The notes: generated from the sequence alone by a model not told the origin. 64,000 nucleotides of DNA from Paludisphaera rhizosphaerae (GCF_011065895.1 NZ_JAALCR010000012.1:1-64000); one strand, 5' to 3'; shown: positions 1-8,803, numbered from the stretch's first letter. Numbers and translations: made by a program.

Positions 1-102
1 AGACGAACCAGGAGTTTTGGGACCAGAGGCCAACCCCATTGGCTTCGCTTTTCCGGTCCAGCGAACGAGCCGCTCGGACGTAACTCTTGAATCCGAAACA
101 CC

Positions 103-276
103 ATGGCGCTTGAAATCCGGCTCAGGAAATTGGCTTCGATCGACCGTTTTCTCCACGATTCCGTGGCGCTCTCCACCGCTCTGCTCGATCTTCTCCTGGC
201 CGACTCTTCTCAGATAGGAACGTACGACCAAATCGTGAATGCTGGCATCGCCTGTGGGAGATCTTTGAGCCGCTGA
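103..276 (+). CDS. Possible small hypothetical protein (57 aa)
   Basis: A short ATG-initiated frame of 57 codons with a leucine-rich amphipathic middle section (LSTALLDLLLADSS). It sits just before two other small plus-strand genes. I recognise no family and see no strong Shine-Dalgarno sequence. In DNA this GC-rich such frames arise by chance, so it is only a candidate. Bases 1-102 hold no other gene I can support. Confidence 0.22.
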   Translation: MALEIRLRKLASIDRFLHDSVALSTALLDLLLADSSQIGTYDQIVNAGIACGRSLSR

Positions 277-412
277 ACAGGAGACTGATACTCTCTCGGA
301 CGGAGGCCGCCGCACCTTGCCCCCATCAAAGGCCGGAGATACGCTTCAGCGAGATCCGAGGGGTCGGCGAACCCGTAAAAACTGGTGAGAAGGCCAAAAA
401 CGAGGGGCCGCG

Positions 413-712
413 ATGGGGACGAGGGCACAGTTCGAATCCTGCCCTGTCGACGCCTGGCCGCTCATTCTCTCGCGGCTTGCCGACGCCGGCGTCTGCATTG
501 ATGGACAGGGGGAGGAAAGGGGCATGCCTTGGTGCGATTGTCGCCTCGGCAGGGCTTCGATTGGAGTGTCGCTGGAACCAGATAAAGACGTGGACAATGT
601 CACGTTGTACTGCAGTGCATTCCGCTATTGGCGGGGGTTCCCCATGACGGCCCACCTGTACGGGATCGTGACCGCCGTCGTCCGCCTCACGGCGCGTGAA
701 GCCGCCTCCTGA
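413..712 (+). CDS. Hypothetical protein (99 aa)
   Basis: Unrecognised 99-residue protein starting at an ATG preceded by a G-rich GAGGGG stretch. It contains Cys-Asp-Cys (WCDCRLG) and reads as a compact alpha/beta sequence without a signal peptide or membrane segment. It ends 9 bases before the SUKH-like gene and probably shares its transcript. That neighbourhood could suggest an immunity or accessory role, but this is guilt by association only. The opposing minus-strand frames over the same bases are proline- and arginine-rich and look like shadows. Confidence 0.45.
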   Translation: MGTRAQFESCPVDAWPLILSRLADAGVCIDGQGEERGMPWCDCRLGRASIGVSLEPDKDVDNVTLYCSAFRYWRGFPMTAHLYGIVTAVVRLTAREAAS

Positions 713-721
713 CGGGACGCC

Positions 722-1438
722 TTGCCCATTTTACCACTTGCTCTGGAGCCGAATCCTTCTATGCGTTCACGCGACGAGGTCTCGAACCTGGCGAGGTCTT
801 TGACGTTGGTCGAGCCGCGACCCGCGAGTCTCCCCCCCGAATTGCCGGACCGCTTGGACGACGATTACCTCGTTTTCCTCCGGGATACCAACGGGGGGTA
901 CACTCCCGATCGCATGTTCCACTTTTTCGGTGCATCCGGCCCGCCGGAGCACGACGTCATCCATTGGAATCACGTGGACCTTTGGAAGAAACACTTCGGC
1001 CTCGACGACCAGTGTTTCGTCTTCGCCGAGGACGTATTTGGAAATCAGTACTACTATGCGCTCGGGACCCGTCGAAGGATGGTCCGAATCCTATGCTTTG
1101 ACGATGGCTCCAGCACTTCCTGCGCCTCCGATTTCCAGGGCTTCATCGGCAACGTCGTGCTCAACGAGGAGGTGACGCGCGAATACTTCCGAGTGATGGA
1201 TCAATTGCTACGCGCGACGGGATCGCCCTATCCCCTCTTCACTCACGTTTCCAGCAAGGTTCCGTCCTGCCTGGGCGGCGACGACCGTGACGTCGATAAT
1301 CTGGAATTCGCCAACTCGATCGACCACCTGAACTTCATGGGGCAGATCGTCAAGCAGACCGAAGTGCTTCCCCCGGGCACAGTTGTCAGGGACGTCGTCC
1401 TCGATCCTGCGACGGGAGAGCTCAAGCTTGTGATCTGA
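722..1438 (+). CDS. SMI1/KNR4 (SUKH) family-like protein
   Basis: The N-terminal half carries the SUKH signature: a proline-containing lead (LPDRLDDDYLVFLRDTNGG), then an aromatic strand (MFHFFG), a DLW helix, and a FVFAEDVFGNQYYY block typical of the central sheet. SUKH proteins are often immunity proteins against polymorphic or contact-dependent toxins, or act as intracellular scaffolds. No toxin gene is visible nearby, so the partner is unknown. The C-terminal 90 residues are less typical (ends with VVLDPATGELKLV). The annotated start is TTG at 722; an in-frame ATG at 761 is an alternative. Confidence 0.65.
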   Translation: MPILPLALEPNPSMRSRDEVSNLARSLTLVEPRPASLPPELPDRLDDDYLVFLRDTNGGYTPDRMFHFFGASGPPEHDVIHWNHVDLWKKHFGLDDQCFVFAEDVFGNQYYYALGTRRRMVRILCFDDGSSTSCASDFQGFIGNVVLNEEVTREYFRVMDQLLRATGSPYPLFTHVSSKVPSCLGGDDRDVDNLEFANSIDHLNFMGQIVKQTEVLPPGTVVRDVVLDPATGELKLVI

Positions 1439-1650
1439 AGGTGTGTCGGCCCCGTCCGGTCGCCAATTTCGTCGGCCTCGTCTTTCCCCGTTGAATTGCG
1501 TCCGGGACGACGCCACCATCGGAACGTCGCGGCGTCCGCCTCGAAGGCCGAGGCGGTCCCGGCTCGCCCAAGTCGGGGCCGAACGTCCGGCGTCCATCGC
1601 CTACTTCAGGGCGTTGAGGGAACGGCACACGACTCGGAGAAGGACCGATC

Positions 1651-2796
1651 ATGACGACTCTGGCCGCGATTCTTCTCCTGGCATCGTCGTTGCCCGCGCA
1701 AGCGTCGGATTCGCTGGAGGCTCGTTGCGACGCCCTCTACCGGGAATTCGCCGACGCCCAGCGGAAGTGGTCCGAGGCTTCGCATCGGGGGACGCCGGGC
1801 GAAAGCGGGACGCCGAGGCCGGACGGCGCGGCGTTCGCCCGAAAGTTCCTGGCGATGGCGAAGGAGCATCCGGACGACCCCGCCGCTGCGCTTGCGCTGT
1901 CGCGGGCGATGTGCGTCGACCCGTTCGGGGCTTCGTGGGGCGAGACGCTCGATGCGATCGAGGCGAAGCACGTCGCGTCGCCGGAGATCGGCCCCGTCCT
2001 CTCCACGATCTCGTTCGACCTCACGCGGCCGAAGGTCGAACCTTTCCTGCGGCGGGTCATGCAGGAGAATCCCTCGGCGGAAGTCCGGGCCGACGCCGCC
2101 CTGGCGCTCGCCGAGCACCTCCGGCGCATCGCCCGGCAATCGAAGGATCTCCGCGAGCATCCCGGGCTCTTCGAGCGCGAGGGGCTGACCGCGGCCGACA
2201 GGGACGTCATGAGCCGCGTTCGCGACCGCGACGGCGAGGCTCTGAGACGCGAGGTGGAGCAGATCCTCGAACTCGTCACACGCGACTACGCCGGCGTCGT
2301 GTATGACGAGAGTCGCAAGCTCACCTACGCCGATCGCGCCCGGACGCTGCTCCACGAGATCCGCGACCTGACCGTCGGCAAGCCCGCGCCCGAGATCACG
2401 GGCGTCGACTCCCAGGGTCGGCCGATGAAGCTGAGCGAACATCGAGGCAAGGTCGTCGCCCTCATCTGGTGGGCCTCGTGGTGCGCCCCCTGCATGGCGA
2501 TGGTCCCCCACGAACGCGAACTGGCCGAGCGCTACAAGGATCGACCGTTCGTGATCCTCGGGGTCAACGGCGACGAGGACGCGGCCCGGATGCGGTCGCA
2601 GATCCAGGAGCAACGCGTCTCCTGGCGCTCCTGGGCCGACGGCGGCCCTGAGGGACCGATCTCGACCGCCTGGAACGTGAAATCCTGGCCCACCGTCTAC
2701 GTCCTCGACCCCGATGGCGTCATCCGATACAAGGGCGGGATGGATGAGAAAGCCCTCGACCGAGCCGTGGAAGCCCTGATGACGCGCCGCGACTGA
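1651..2796 (+). CDS. TlpA-like thioredoxin-domain protein, exported
   Basis: 381 residues. A short hydrophobic signal sequence (MTTLAAILLLASSLPAQA) is followed by a helical region of about 210 residues, then a TlpA/AhpC-TSA thioredoxin fold from about residue 245 (VGKPAPEITGVDSQG). The redox motif WCAPC is present with Cys278 and Cys281, followed by the cis-Pro region (SWPTVYVLDPDG). Family members reduce disulfides or mature cytochromes on the outer face of the cytoplasmic membrane. The start is the ATG preceded by GGAGAAGGA. The N-terminal domain is unassigned. A larger overlapping frame from 1443 is an arginine-rich shadow. Confidence 0.85.
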   Translation: MTTLAAILLLASSLPAQASDSLEARCDALYREFADAQRKWSEASHRGTPGESGTPRPDGAAFARKFLAMAKEHPDDPAAALALSRAMCVDPFGASWGETLDAIEAKHVASPEIGPVLSTISFDLTRPKVEPFLRRVMQENPSAEVRADAALALAEHLRRIARQSKDLREHPGLFEREGLTAADRDVMSRVRDRDGEALRREVEQILELVTRDYAGVVYDESRKLTYADRARTLLHEIRDLTVGKPAPEITGVDSQGRPMKLSEHRGKVVALIWWASWCAPCMAMVPHERELAERYKDRPFVILGVNGDEDAARMRSQIQEQRVSWRSWADGGPEGPISTAWNVKSWPTVYVLDPDGVIRYKGGMDEKALDRAVEALMTRRD

Positions 2797-2928
2797 CCGG
2801 CCCGCCGGGGACTTGCATCCGGGCCCCGGCGCGGGTCGACTATGGGACGCGGATGGGGTGGATCACATGAGGGGGACGACCGCCGTCACCCTCGAATCCG
2901 ATCGGTCGATTCGAACGCAGAGCCGATC

Positions 2929-2976
2929 CCCCCTCATCCGGCCCTTCGGGCCACCTTCCCCCGCGAGGGGGGAAGG
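2929..2976. repeat. Double-hairpin intergenic element
   Basis: Two adjacent stem-loops in the sulfatase leader: GGCCC/GGGCC around TTC (2940-2952), then CCTTCCCCC, loop GCGA, GGGGGAAGG (2954-2976). The layout, with CCCTCATCC ahead of the first stem, resembles dispersed hairpin repeats found between genes in many GC-rich bacteria. A related C5-cGA-G4 loop occurs at 34745-34757. It could also attenuate transcription from the thioredoxin gene into the sulfatase gene. Confidence 0.45.
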
Positions 2977-3015
2977 CCGTTGAGCGCCTTTCGGGCGACA
3001 TGGGGAGAATCGACG

Positions 3016-4833
3016 ATGCGGCTGATCTACGGCTTCCTCACGGCATGGTGCCTCAGCGCGACCGTCGCGGCGGCGGCTGATCGGCCGAATATCTTGTGGC
3101 TTAGCTGCGAGGACCTCAGCCCGCATCACATCGGCTGCTACGGCGGCAAGAACGCAACCACGCCGGCGATCGACGGCCTGGCGAAACGCGGGGTGCGGTA
3201 CACGGCGGTCCACACGAATGCGGGAGTCTGCGCTCCATCGCGGACAGGGATCATCACCGGGATGATGCCGACCTCGCTGGGTGCGAACGGAATGCGGAGC
3301 AAGGCGAAGGTCCCCCCCTTCGCGAAAGGCTTCCCAACGTCGCTCCGCGCCGCGGGGTATTACTGCACCAACAACGTGAAGACCGACTACAACCTCGCCG
3401 GCTTCGAGGCCGGCTGGAACGAGGTCAGCAAAAACGCCCACTGGCGCAACCGTCAGGAACCGGGTCAGCCGTTCTTCGCCGTCTTCAATTTCGAGATCAC
3501 CCACGAGTCCCACGTCTTCGCCGATCCTGCGAAGTATGCGAAGGACACGGCAGAGCTGAAGCCGGCCGAGCGGCCCGACCCGAACTCGCTGGACGTGCCG
3601 CCGATCTACCCCGACGAACCGGACGTCCGCCGCGATCAAGCCGACCTTCACGAGTTGGCGACCGTGATGGACCGCCGCGTCGGCGAGCGGCTGAAGGAGT
3701 TGGAAGCCGACGGCCTGCTCGACAACACCATCGTCTTCTTCTGGAGCGACCACGGCGACGGCCTTCCCCGCGCCAAGCGCTGGCTCTATGACAGCGGCAC
3801 GCTCGTTCCGATGGTCGTCTCCATCCCCGAGAAGTTCCGCGTCGACGGCCAAGGCGCTCCGGGGACTACCGACGGCCGGCTCATCAGCGGGCTCGATTTC
3901 GGGCCGACTGTACTGAACCTCGCCGGAGTCGCCGTCCCCGGCCACATGCAGGGCCAGCCTTTCCTGGGGGCGAAGCTCCCCGCGCCCCGGCAGTACGTCT
4001 ACGGGGCTCGTGACCGCATGGACGAGCGGTACGACTGTATCCGGAGCGTCCGCGACGCCCGCTACCTCTACGTCCGCAATTACATGCCGTGGAAAGCCTA
4101 CAGCCAACCGCTCAACTACGCCGAGCAGGAGCAGACGATGCAGGCCCTCCGCCGGCTGGCCGCCGAGAACAAGCTCCCTCCGCAATGCGCCTGGTTCGCC
4201 GCGACCGGCAAGCCCGAGGAAGAGCTTTACGACTGCGACGCCGACCCCTGGCAGCAGCACAACCGGATCGACGACCCCGCGCTGGCGGAGCTTCGCGACC
4301 GACTCCGCCGCGAGCAGGAGGACTGGACGTACCGCACTCGCGACGTCCATCTGCTGCCCGAACCGCTGTTCGCCGCCGCCGAGAAGGCCCTGGGTTCGCG
4401 CTGGGCGGTTTTGGAGGGGAACGCCGGCCTGGAGCGGCTCAAGGCCATCCGCCACGCCGCGATTGCAGGGGGTGAATCCGACCTCTCCAGCCCCGATGAG
4501 GCCGTCCGTTACTGGGCCGTCCAGCGGCTGGGCTCGCGTGGCGCTCTCGATGCGATTGAGCCCAGCCTGAAAGACGCTTCGCCCGTGGTGCGAATCACCG
4601 CCGCGTCGTGGATTGGAAAGGGCGGTCGGGCCGATCAGGCTCTTCCCGTCCTCACGGCCGAGTTGAAGAACACCGAACCCTGGACGGTCGTCGCCGCGCT
4701 CACCGCCCTCGACGAGATGGGGGAAGCCGCTCGCCCGGCCCTGGGGGCCCTCGACTCGATCATCGATAAGGAAGAGAATTACACGGCCAGGCTGCTGATG
4801 AGCCTGCACGAACGGCTCGACCCGAAGCGCTGA
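3016..4833 (+). CDS. Secreted formylglycine-dependent sulfatase
   Basis: 605 residues from the ATG at 3016, chosen because it gives a clear signal peptide (MRLIYGFLTAWCLSATVAAA). The upstream in-frame extension to 2842 would run through the hairpin element. The mature protein opens with RPNILWLSCEDLSPHH, the metal-binding start of the S1 family, and has the sulfatase signature CAPSRTGIITG with Cys72 as the residue converted to formylglycine. FFWSDHGD gives the second metal-site motif. The last 120 residues look like HEAT-type helical repeats. Such enzymes desulfate polysaccharides in the periplasm or outside. No maturase gene is in the window. Confidence 0.93.
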   Translation: MRLIYGFLTAWCLSATVAAAADRPNILWLSCEDLSPHHIGCYGGKNATTPAIDGLAKRGVRYTAVHTNAGVCAPSRTGIITGMMPTSLGANGMRSKAKVPPFAKGFPTSLRAAGYYCTNNVKTDYNLAGFEAGWNEVSKNAHWRNRQEPGQPFFAVFNFEITHESHVFADPAKYAKDTAELKPAERPDPNSLDVPPIYPDEPDVRRDQADLHELATVMDRRVGERLKELEADGLLDNTIVFFWSDHGDGLPRAKRWLYDSGTLVPMVVSIPEKFRVDGQGAPGTTDGRLISGLDFGPTVLNLAGVAVPGHMQGQPFLGAKLPAPRQYVYGARDRMDERYDCIRSVRDARYLYVRNYMPWKAYSQPLNYAEQEQTMQALRRLAAENKLPPQCAWFAATGKPEEELYDCDADPWQQHNRIDDPALAELRDRLRREQEDWTYRTRDVHLLPEPLFAAAEKALGSRWAVLEGNAGLERLKAIRHAAIAGGESDLSSPDEAVRYWAVQRLGSRGALDAIEPSLKDASPVVRITAASWIGKGGRADQALPVLTAELKNTEPWTVVAALTALDEMGEAARPALGALDSIIDKEENYTARLLMSLHERLDPKR

Positions 4834-4849
4834 GAGACGGACCCGACCC

Positions 4850-5503
4850 ATGGACCTGCCATCGTTGACGCAAGCCCTCGAAGCCGCCTTCGATCGCCTG
4901 CCCGAAGACCGTGACGCCGGCCACGGCATCCATCACGCACGTCGGGTGCGAGACAACGCCATGCGGATCGCCGACCGCGAGGGGGGCGACCGCCTGGTGC
5001 TTGTCGCGGCGGCCTATCTGCACGATCTGGTCAGCCCGCCCAAGAACTCGCCCGATCGCAAGCGGGCGTCGGCGATGTCGGCGGAGGCGGCCGAGCCGGT
5101 TCTGCGGGATCTGGGCTTCGACGAGGAGAAGGTCGCCGCCGTGCAGCACGCGATCCATGCCCACAGCTTCTCCGCGGGCGTCGAGCCGACCACGGTGGAG
5201 GCGAAGATCCTGCAAGACGCCGACCGGCTGGAGGCCCTGGGAGCGATCGGCGTGGCCCGAACGTTCTACACGGCGGGCCTGATGGGATCGGACATGTTCG
5301 ACGCCGACGACCCGTTCGCCGTCCGTCGTCCGCTGAACGACAACCAGTTCGCGCTGGACCACTTCGCCGCCAAGCTCATGAAGCTCCCCGCGACCATGCA
5401 GACCAACGCCGGCCGCGACCTGGCCGAGGAACGCCTGGGCGTCATGCACGCCTTCCTCGGGGCCATCGCCGAGGAGTTGGGCGTCCACCCGGCCTGGCGA
5501 TAG
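4850..5503 (+). CDS. HD-domain metal-dependent phosphohydrolase
   Basis: 217 residues with the HD superfamily ligands in order: His25 and His28 (HGIHHARRV), His58-Asp59 (AYLHDLV), a following histidine pair (HAIHAHSF), and ILQDADRLEALG. This pattern matches the small YedJ-like soluble HD phosphohydrolases, probably acting on nucleotides; the true substrate is unknown. It starts 16 bases after the sulfatase stop and is followed 27 bases later by the polysaccharide deacetylase, so the three may form a transcription unit. No signal peptide is visible. Confidence 0.88.
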   Translation: MDLPSLTQALEAAFDRLPEDRDAGHGIHHARRVRDNAMRIADREGGDRLVLVAAAYLHDLVSPPKNSPDRKRASAMSAEAAEPVLRDLGFDEEKVAAVQHAIHAHSFSAGVEPTTVEAKILQDADRLEALGAIGVARTFYTAGLMGSDMFDADDPFAVRRPLNDNQFALDHFAAKLMKLPATMQTNAGRDLAEERLGVMHAFLGAIAEELGVHPAWR

Positions 5504-5530
5504 ATCCTGGCCTCGCAAATTCGAGAGGAT

Positions 5531-6577
5531 GTGCATCCGTTGGGTTTTCTGGACCGGGTGACGAACAAGCGGGCGATGCTGGCTCAGGGGCTGGCGGCGA
5601 CGGGCGCGGCGAGGGCGCTGGAGGCGCTGGGGGGGCGTCGGGCGGCGGTGTTCACGTATCATCGCGTCGCCGAACCGGGGGAGGGGAATCCGTATTATGA
5701 CAACGTCGTCTCGGCCACGCCCGAGGGCTTCCGCGCTCAGATGGCGATGGTCCGTGATCGGTTCCGCGTCGTCGGACCGGAAGATCTGATCGACGATCAC
5801 GACGACGAACGGCCTCGCGCGGTGGTGACCTTCGACGACGGCTACCGCGACAACTTCGACGCTGCGCTGCCGATCCTCGACGAACTCGGCGTCCCGGCGA
5901 CGTTCTTCATCCCCACCGACCACCTCGAACGCCCCCGGCTGCCCTGGTGGGACCATTTGGCTTATATCGTCAAGTCTTCAAAACTTGATCGATTCGAGGT
6001 CGAACGCGCTCCGGGCGACCCGCGGCCGATCGTCGTCGAGCGAGCCGACGGGGATCGCTCGGCGGCGGTGATGACCCTCATCCGCCCGGTGCTGACCGGC
6101 GAGGTCGCCGACCGTGACGCTTTCCTGCAACGCTTGGAAGCGGCCGCCAGGGTGGACGTCGATTCTCCCGCCCTCGGCCGCGAGCTGTTCATGACGTGGG
6201 AGCACCTGCGGAAGCTCGTCGACGCGGGCCACACGATCGGCTCGCACGCCCACGGTCACGTCGCGCTGGGAAGCCTCGACGACCGTTCCGCCCGCCGTGA
6301 GCTGGCGTTGTCGCGCACCATCCTGGAGGCCGCGGTGAAACGGCCGGTACGAACCGTCGCCTATCCTTACGGCTGGCCGGGGGCCGTGTCCGACAGGACG
6401 TTTCGTCTGGCCTCGGACGTCGGCTACCGCATCGGATTCACCTCGTTCGAGGGGATCGTCCGACCTGGCTTCGACCCGCTCGCCGTCCCCCGCCTGAACG
6501 TCGGTTGCGGCGACACCACCGCCATGCTCCGCTCCCGCGCGGCCCTTTGGGGAGCGTTTGGCCGATCGTGGCTGTAA
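5531..6577 (+). CDS. Polysaccharide deacetylase (NodB/CE4 family)
   Basis: 348 residues. The NodB homology domain includes TFDDGYRDNF (the catalytic Asp and first metal Asp, near residue 98), the downstream PATFFIPTDHL strand, and HTIGSHAHGH, the metal-binding H-x3-H motif. VAYPYGWPGAVSD matches motif 3. CE4 enzymes remove N- or O-acetyl groups from polysaccharides of the envelope or exopolysaccharide. There is no obvious cleavable signal. The GTG at 5531 lies very close to the GAGAGG sequence, so the TTG at 5540 is an alternative start. Confidence 0.9.
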   Translation: MHPLGFLDRVTNKRAMLAQGLAATGAARALEALGGRRAAVFTYHRVAEPGEGNPYYDNVVSATPEGFRAQMAMVRDRFRVVGPEDLIDDHDDERPRAVVTFDDGYRDNFDAALPILDELGVPATFFIPTDHLERPRLPWWDHLAYIVKSSKLDRFEVERAPGDPRPIVVERADGDRSAAVMTLIRPVLTGEVADRDAFLQRLEAAARVDVDSPALGRELFMTWEHLRKLVDAGHTIGSHAHGHVALGSLDDRSARRELALSRTILEAAVKRPVRTVAYPYGWPGAVSDRTFRLASDVGYRIGFTSFEGIVRPGFDPLAVPRLNVGCGDTTAMLRSRAALWGAFGRSWL

Positions 6578-6729
6578 AGTACGAGCGCGATTCAAGCGAT
6601 GTCCTCGCGCGGACACAATGATGAGCTGCGTGGCCACACCGCCCGAGGTCGACTCCTCCTGAAGCAATTTCGCGTTGCCTGCGTCTGAAGCGAAGTCCCT
6701 TGGGACCTCGGTTGAACGAGGAACGAGCC

Positions 6730-7446
6730 GTGCCCGATACAAGGAAGCATCGCGGCCCCGGGCCGGGGGATCGGGAGTGGTTCGGCGAGTCGGCCCGACC
6801 GGCGCTGGTGGTCGCGACGGCCGAGTTTTCGTGGCTGCTCTCGCGGGGGTACGCGGAACCGTCGGCGTTGAAGCTGGTGGGGGACCGCCACCGCCTGGTG
6901 GAGCGACAGCGATCGGCCGTGTTGCGGTGCGCGGCCTCGGATGCGGCCGTGGCCGATCGGCGGTCGCGTCAGGTCGAGCCGGGCGACCTGCGGGGCCAGC
7001 CGATCCGGATCGACGCCCTGAACGTGATCCTGACGCTGGAGTGCGCCCTTGGCGGCGGCGTGGTGCTGGGGGCTCGCGACGGCTGCTTCCGCGACCTGGC
7101 GAGCGTCCACGGCACGTATCGCCGCGTCGAGGAGACACGCCCGGGCCTGGAGATCGCCGCCAGGCTTCTGCGAGCCTGGGGCGTCGGCCCTTGCACGTGG
7201 CTGCTGGACGCCCCCGTCTCCAACAGCGGCCGGCTCGCCGCCCTGATCCGCGAGGTCGACCCATCTTTCATCGCCGAGGTCGTCCCCGATCCCGACCCGA
7301 TCCTGATGCTTCCCGGCCCCGCCGTCGCCACCGCCGACTCCGGCGTCCTGGACCGCTGCGGCCCCTGGCTGAACCTGGCCCGGCTGCTCGTGGAGGCGGC
7401 CGTCCCCGAGGCCTTCGTCGTCGATCTCAGAACGCCTGGGAGTTGA
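6730..7446 (+). CDS. DUF434-family protein
   Basis: The N-terminal section FSWLLSRGYAEPSALKLVGDRHRL followed by RQRSAVLRCA is the recognisable DUF434 domain; the second half (LDAPVSNSGRLAALI and later) resembles the DUF5616 part that usually accompanies it. Function is unknown; the family is often found as a soluble two-domain protein in archaea and bacteria. I chose GTG 6730, which has GAGGA about 9 bases upstream; TTG 6700 is an in-frame alternative. The 3' end overlaps the convergent SDR gene by 20 bases. Confidence 0.75.
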   Translation: MPDTRKHRGPGPGDREWFGESARPALVVATAEFSWLLSRGYAEPSALKLVGDRHRLVERQRSAVLRCAASDAAVADRRSRQVEPGDLRGQPIRIDALNVILTLECALGGGVVLGARDGCFRDLASVHGTYRRVEETRPGLEIAARLLRAWGVGPCTWLLDAPVSNSGRLAALIREVDPSFIAEVVPDPDPILMLPGPAVATADSGVLDRCGPWLNLARLLVEAAVPEAFVVDLRTPGS

Positions 7447-8185
7447 GGGCCTCGAACATCTCGGCCAGCTTGCCATTCTCGGCGGCGAACCGGAGGGGCT
7501 TGCAACGCTCGACGACGACCTCCGCGACTGCCGGGTCGCGTTCGAGGATCGACATGACCTCGGCGATGTACTCGTCGAGCGGCATGGCGCGAGGGTCGTT
7601 CGCCTGGTGATCGCCGGTGAGGTGCGTCTGGACGTAGGGGGGCGCGATCTCGATCGCCTCGACGCTCGTCCCCTGGAGCTGTCGGCGGAGCGACATTGTG
7701 TAGGAATGGAGCGCCGCCTTGGTCGCGCAATAGGTCGGGAAGATCGCCAGCGGCACGAACGCCAGCCCGGATGTGACGTTCATCACGGCCGATCTCGGCT
7801 GCTTCATCAGGTGGGGCAGGAGGGCCGCTGTCAGGCGAATGGGGCCCAGGAGGTTCGTGACCACCGTCTTCTCGGCGTCGTCCAGGTCGCCGGGGGACGA
7901 CGTCAACTGCTCCAGCTTCATGATCCCCGCGTTGTTCAGCAGGACGTTCAACGAGGGGAACTCGCGCACGGCTCGTTCGGCGAACCCCTTAATCGCATCC
8001 CCGTCGTCGACGTCGAGCGTCAGCGCCTTCATGCCGGGGTTGGCCGCGACGACCTCGTCCAGCACCTCGGCGCGACGGCCGGCGACGACGACCTGGTTCC
8101 CCCTGGCGTGGAACGCCTCCGCGAGCGCCCGCCCAATCCCCGACCCGCCCCCGGTGATCAGGATCGTGTTTCCCGTGATCTGCAT
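7427..8185 (-). CDS. Short-chain dehydrogenase/reductase (DltE-like SDR)
   Basis: A classical SDR of about 252 residues: Rossmann motif TGGGSGIGRALA near the N-terminus, LNNAGIM, the catalytic Ser (NVTSGLAFVP) and the YCATK motif supplying Tyr and Lys. It should use NAD(P)H to reduce or oxidise a small carbonyl or alcohol. It reads divergently from the HxlR regulator, a common arrangement in which the regulator controls the oxidoreductase. The ATG at 8185 has a better-spaced AGGGGAGA than the ATG at 8191. Confidence 0.92.
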   Translation of the reverse strand: MQITGNTILITGGGSGIGRALAEAFHARGNQVVVAGRRAEVLDEVVAANPGMKALTLDVDDGDAIKGFAERAVREFPSLNVLLNNAGIMKLEQLTSSPGDLDDAEKTVVTNLLGPIRLTAALLPHLMKQPRSAVMNVTSGLAFVPLAIFPTYCATKAALHSYTMSLRRQLQGTSVEAIEIAPPYVQTHLTGDHQANDPRAMPLDEYIAEVMSILERDPAVAEVVVERCKPLRFAAENGKLAEMFEALNSQAF

Positions 8186-8252
8186 GGCCATTCTCCCCTC
8201 TCGGCTGGTGATCGATCGGCTTGTTCCCTTCCCCGAGAGATCCTAGGGGTGT

Positions 8253-8306
8253 ACTCTCCTTCGGCAAGAAGGCACCCGAAAGAGCGATACGCACCCAAAG
8301 GAGAGT
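8253..8306. promoter_or_regulatory. Inverted repeat in the SDR/HxlR divergent promoter
   Basis: A perfect 9-base inverted repeat, ACTCTCCTT at 8253-8261 and AAGGAGAGT at 8298-8306, lies in the shared intergenic region. The right arm is also the Shine-Dalgarno sequence of the HxlR gene, so pairing or protein binding here could affect both transcription and translation. HxlR regulators commonly autoregulate from divergent intergenic dyads; that link is inference. Confidence 0.35.
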
Positions 8307-8311
8307 GTGGG

Positions 8312-8689
8312 ATGGCCAGGGAAGTCGGACGCCCTCCCGAAGAGGTCGACCCGGAGATCGAGGCGCTCGTCCGCGAGATCATCGGCCGCGTCGCCGACAA
8401 ATGGACGATGCTCATCCTGGAAGCCCTTGAGGAGCGCGGGACGCTCCGATTCACCGAGATCGCCCGCCACGTCGAGGGGATCAGCCAGAAGATGCTCACG
8501 AAGACCGTCCGTCAGATGGAGCGCGACGGCCTCATCACCCGCACCGTTTTCCCCGTCGTCCCTCCCCGAGTCGAGTACGCCCTGACAAACCTCGGCCGCA
8601 GCCTCGGCGAAGCGTTCTGCGGCGTCTGGATCTGGGCTGAGAGCCACCGCGACCAGATCCAGGAGGCGCGGAGGGCCTTCGACGGGTGA
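8312..8689 (+). CDS. HxlR-family winged-helix transcriptional regulator
   Basis: 125 residues. The HxlR hallmark is present: ADKWTMLILEALEERGTLRF, then IARHVEGISQKMLTKTVRQME (recognition helix) and DGLITRTVFPVVPPRVEYALT (the wing). The C-terminal helix (LGEAFCGVWIWAESH) would form the dimer interface; its single Cys could be a redox-sensing residue as in some family members. The start has an AAAGGAG ribosome site. It is divergent from the SDR gene and probably controls it and itself. Confidence 0.93.
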   Translation: MAREVGRPPEEVDPEIEALVREIIGRVADKWTMLILEALEERGTLRFTEIARHVEGISQKMLTKTVRQMERDGLITRTVFPVVPPRVEYALTNLGRSLGEAFCGVWIWAESHRDQIQEARRAFDG

Positions 8690-8769
8690 CTCTCACGATC
8701 GAGCCTGAGACGCCCCAGGCGAGATCTCGACCGGATTCCCCTCCACCGCGAAAAAAATCTCTGTCTTAT

Positions 8770-8803
8770 CTTACATTTGTAAGTCGAATCAACTACAGTT
8801 GTC
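8770..8803 (+). promoter_or_regulatory. Tandem BlaI/CopY-like dyads before the HlyD-type gene
   Basis: CTTACATTTGTAAG (8770-8783) is a perfect palindrome matching the TACAnnTGTA core recognised by the BlaI/MecI/CopY family. ACTACAGTTGTC (8792-8803) is an imperfect second copy with the TACAnnTGT core. Their centres are 22 bases apart, two helical turns, as expected for two dimers on one face of the DNA. The surrounding stretch is AT-rich compared with its neighbours. Regulation of the downstream adaptor gene by a BlaI-type repressor is inferred. Confidence 0.5.

Noticed and set aside
1443-2306. 287-codon plus-strand frame overlapping the thioredoxin gene
   Set aside because: Arginine/proline-rich throughout and overlaps a TlpA-like protein with a complete WCAPC domain and signal peptide.
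2863-4929. 688-codon minus-strand open frame opposite the sulfatase gene
   Set aside because: It mirrors a well-supported sulfatase with catalytic motifs, contains no recognisable domain, and is typical of antisense frames in high-GC coding DNA.
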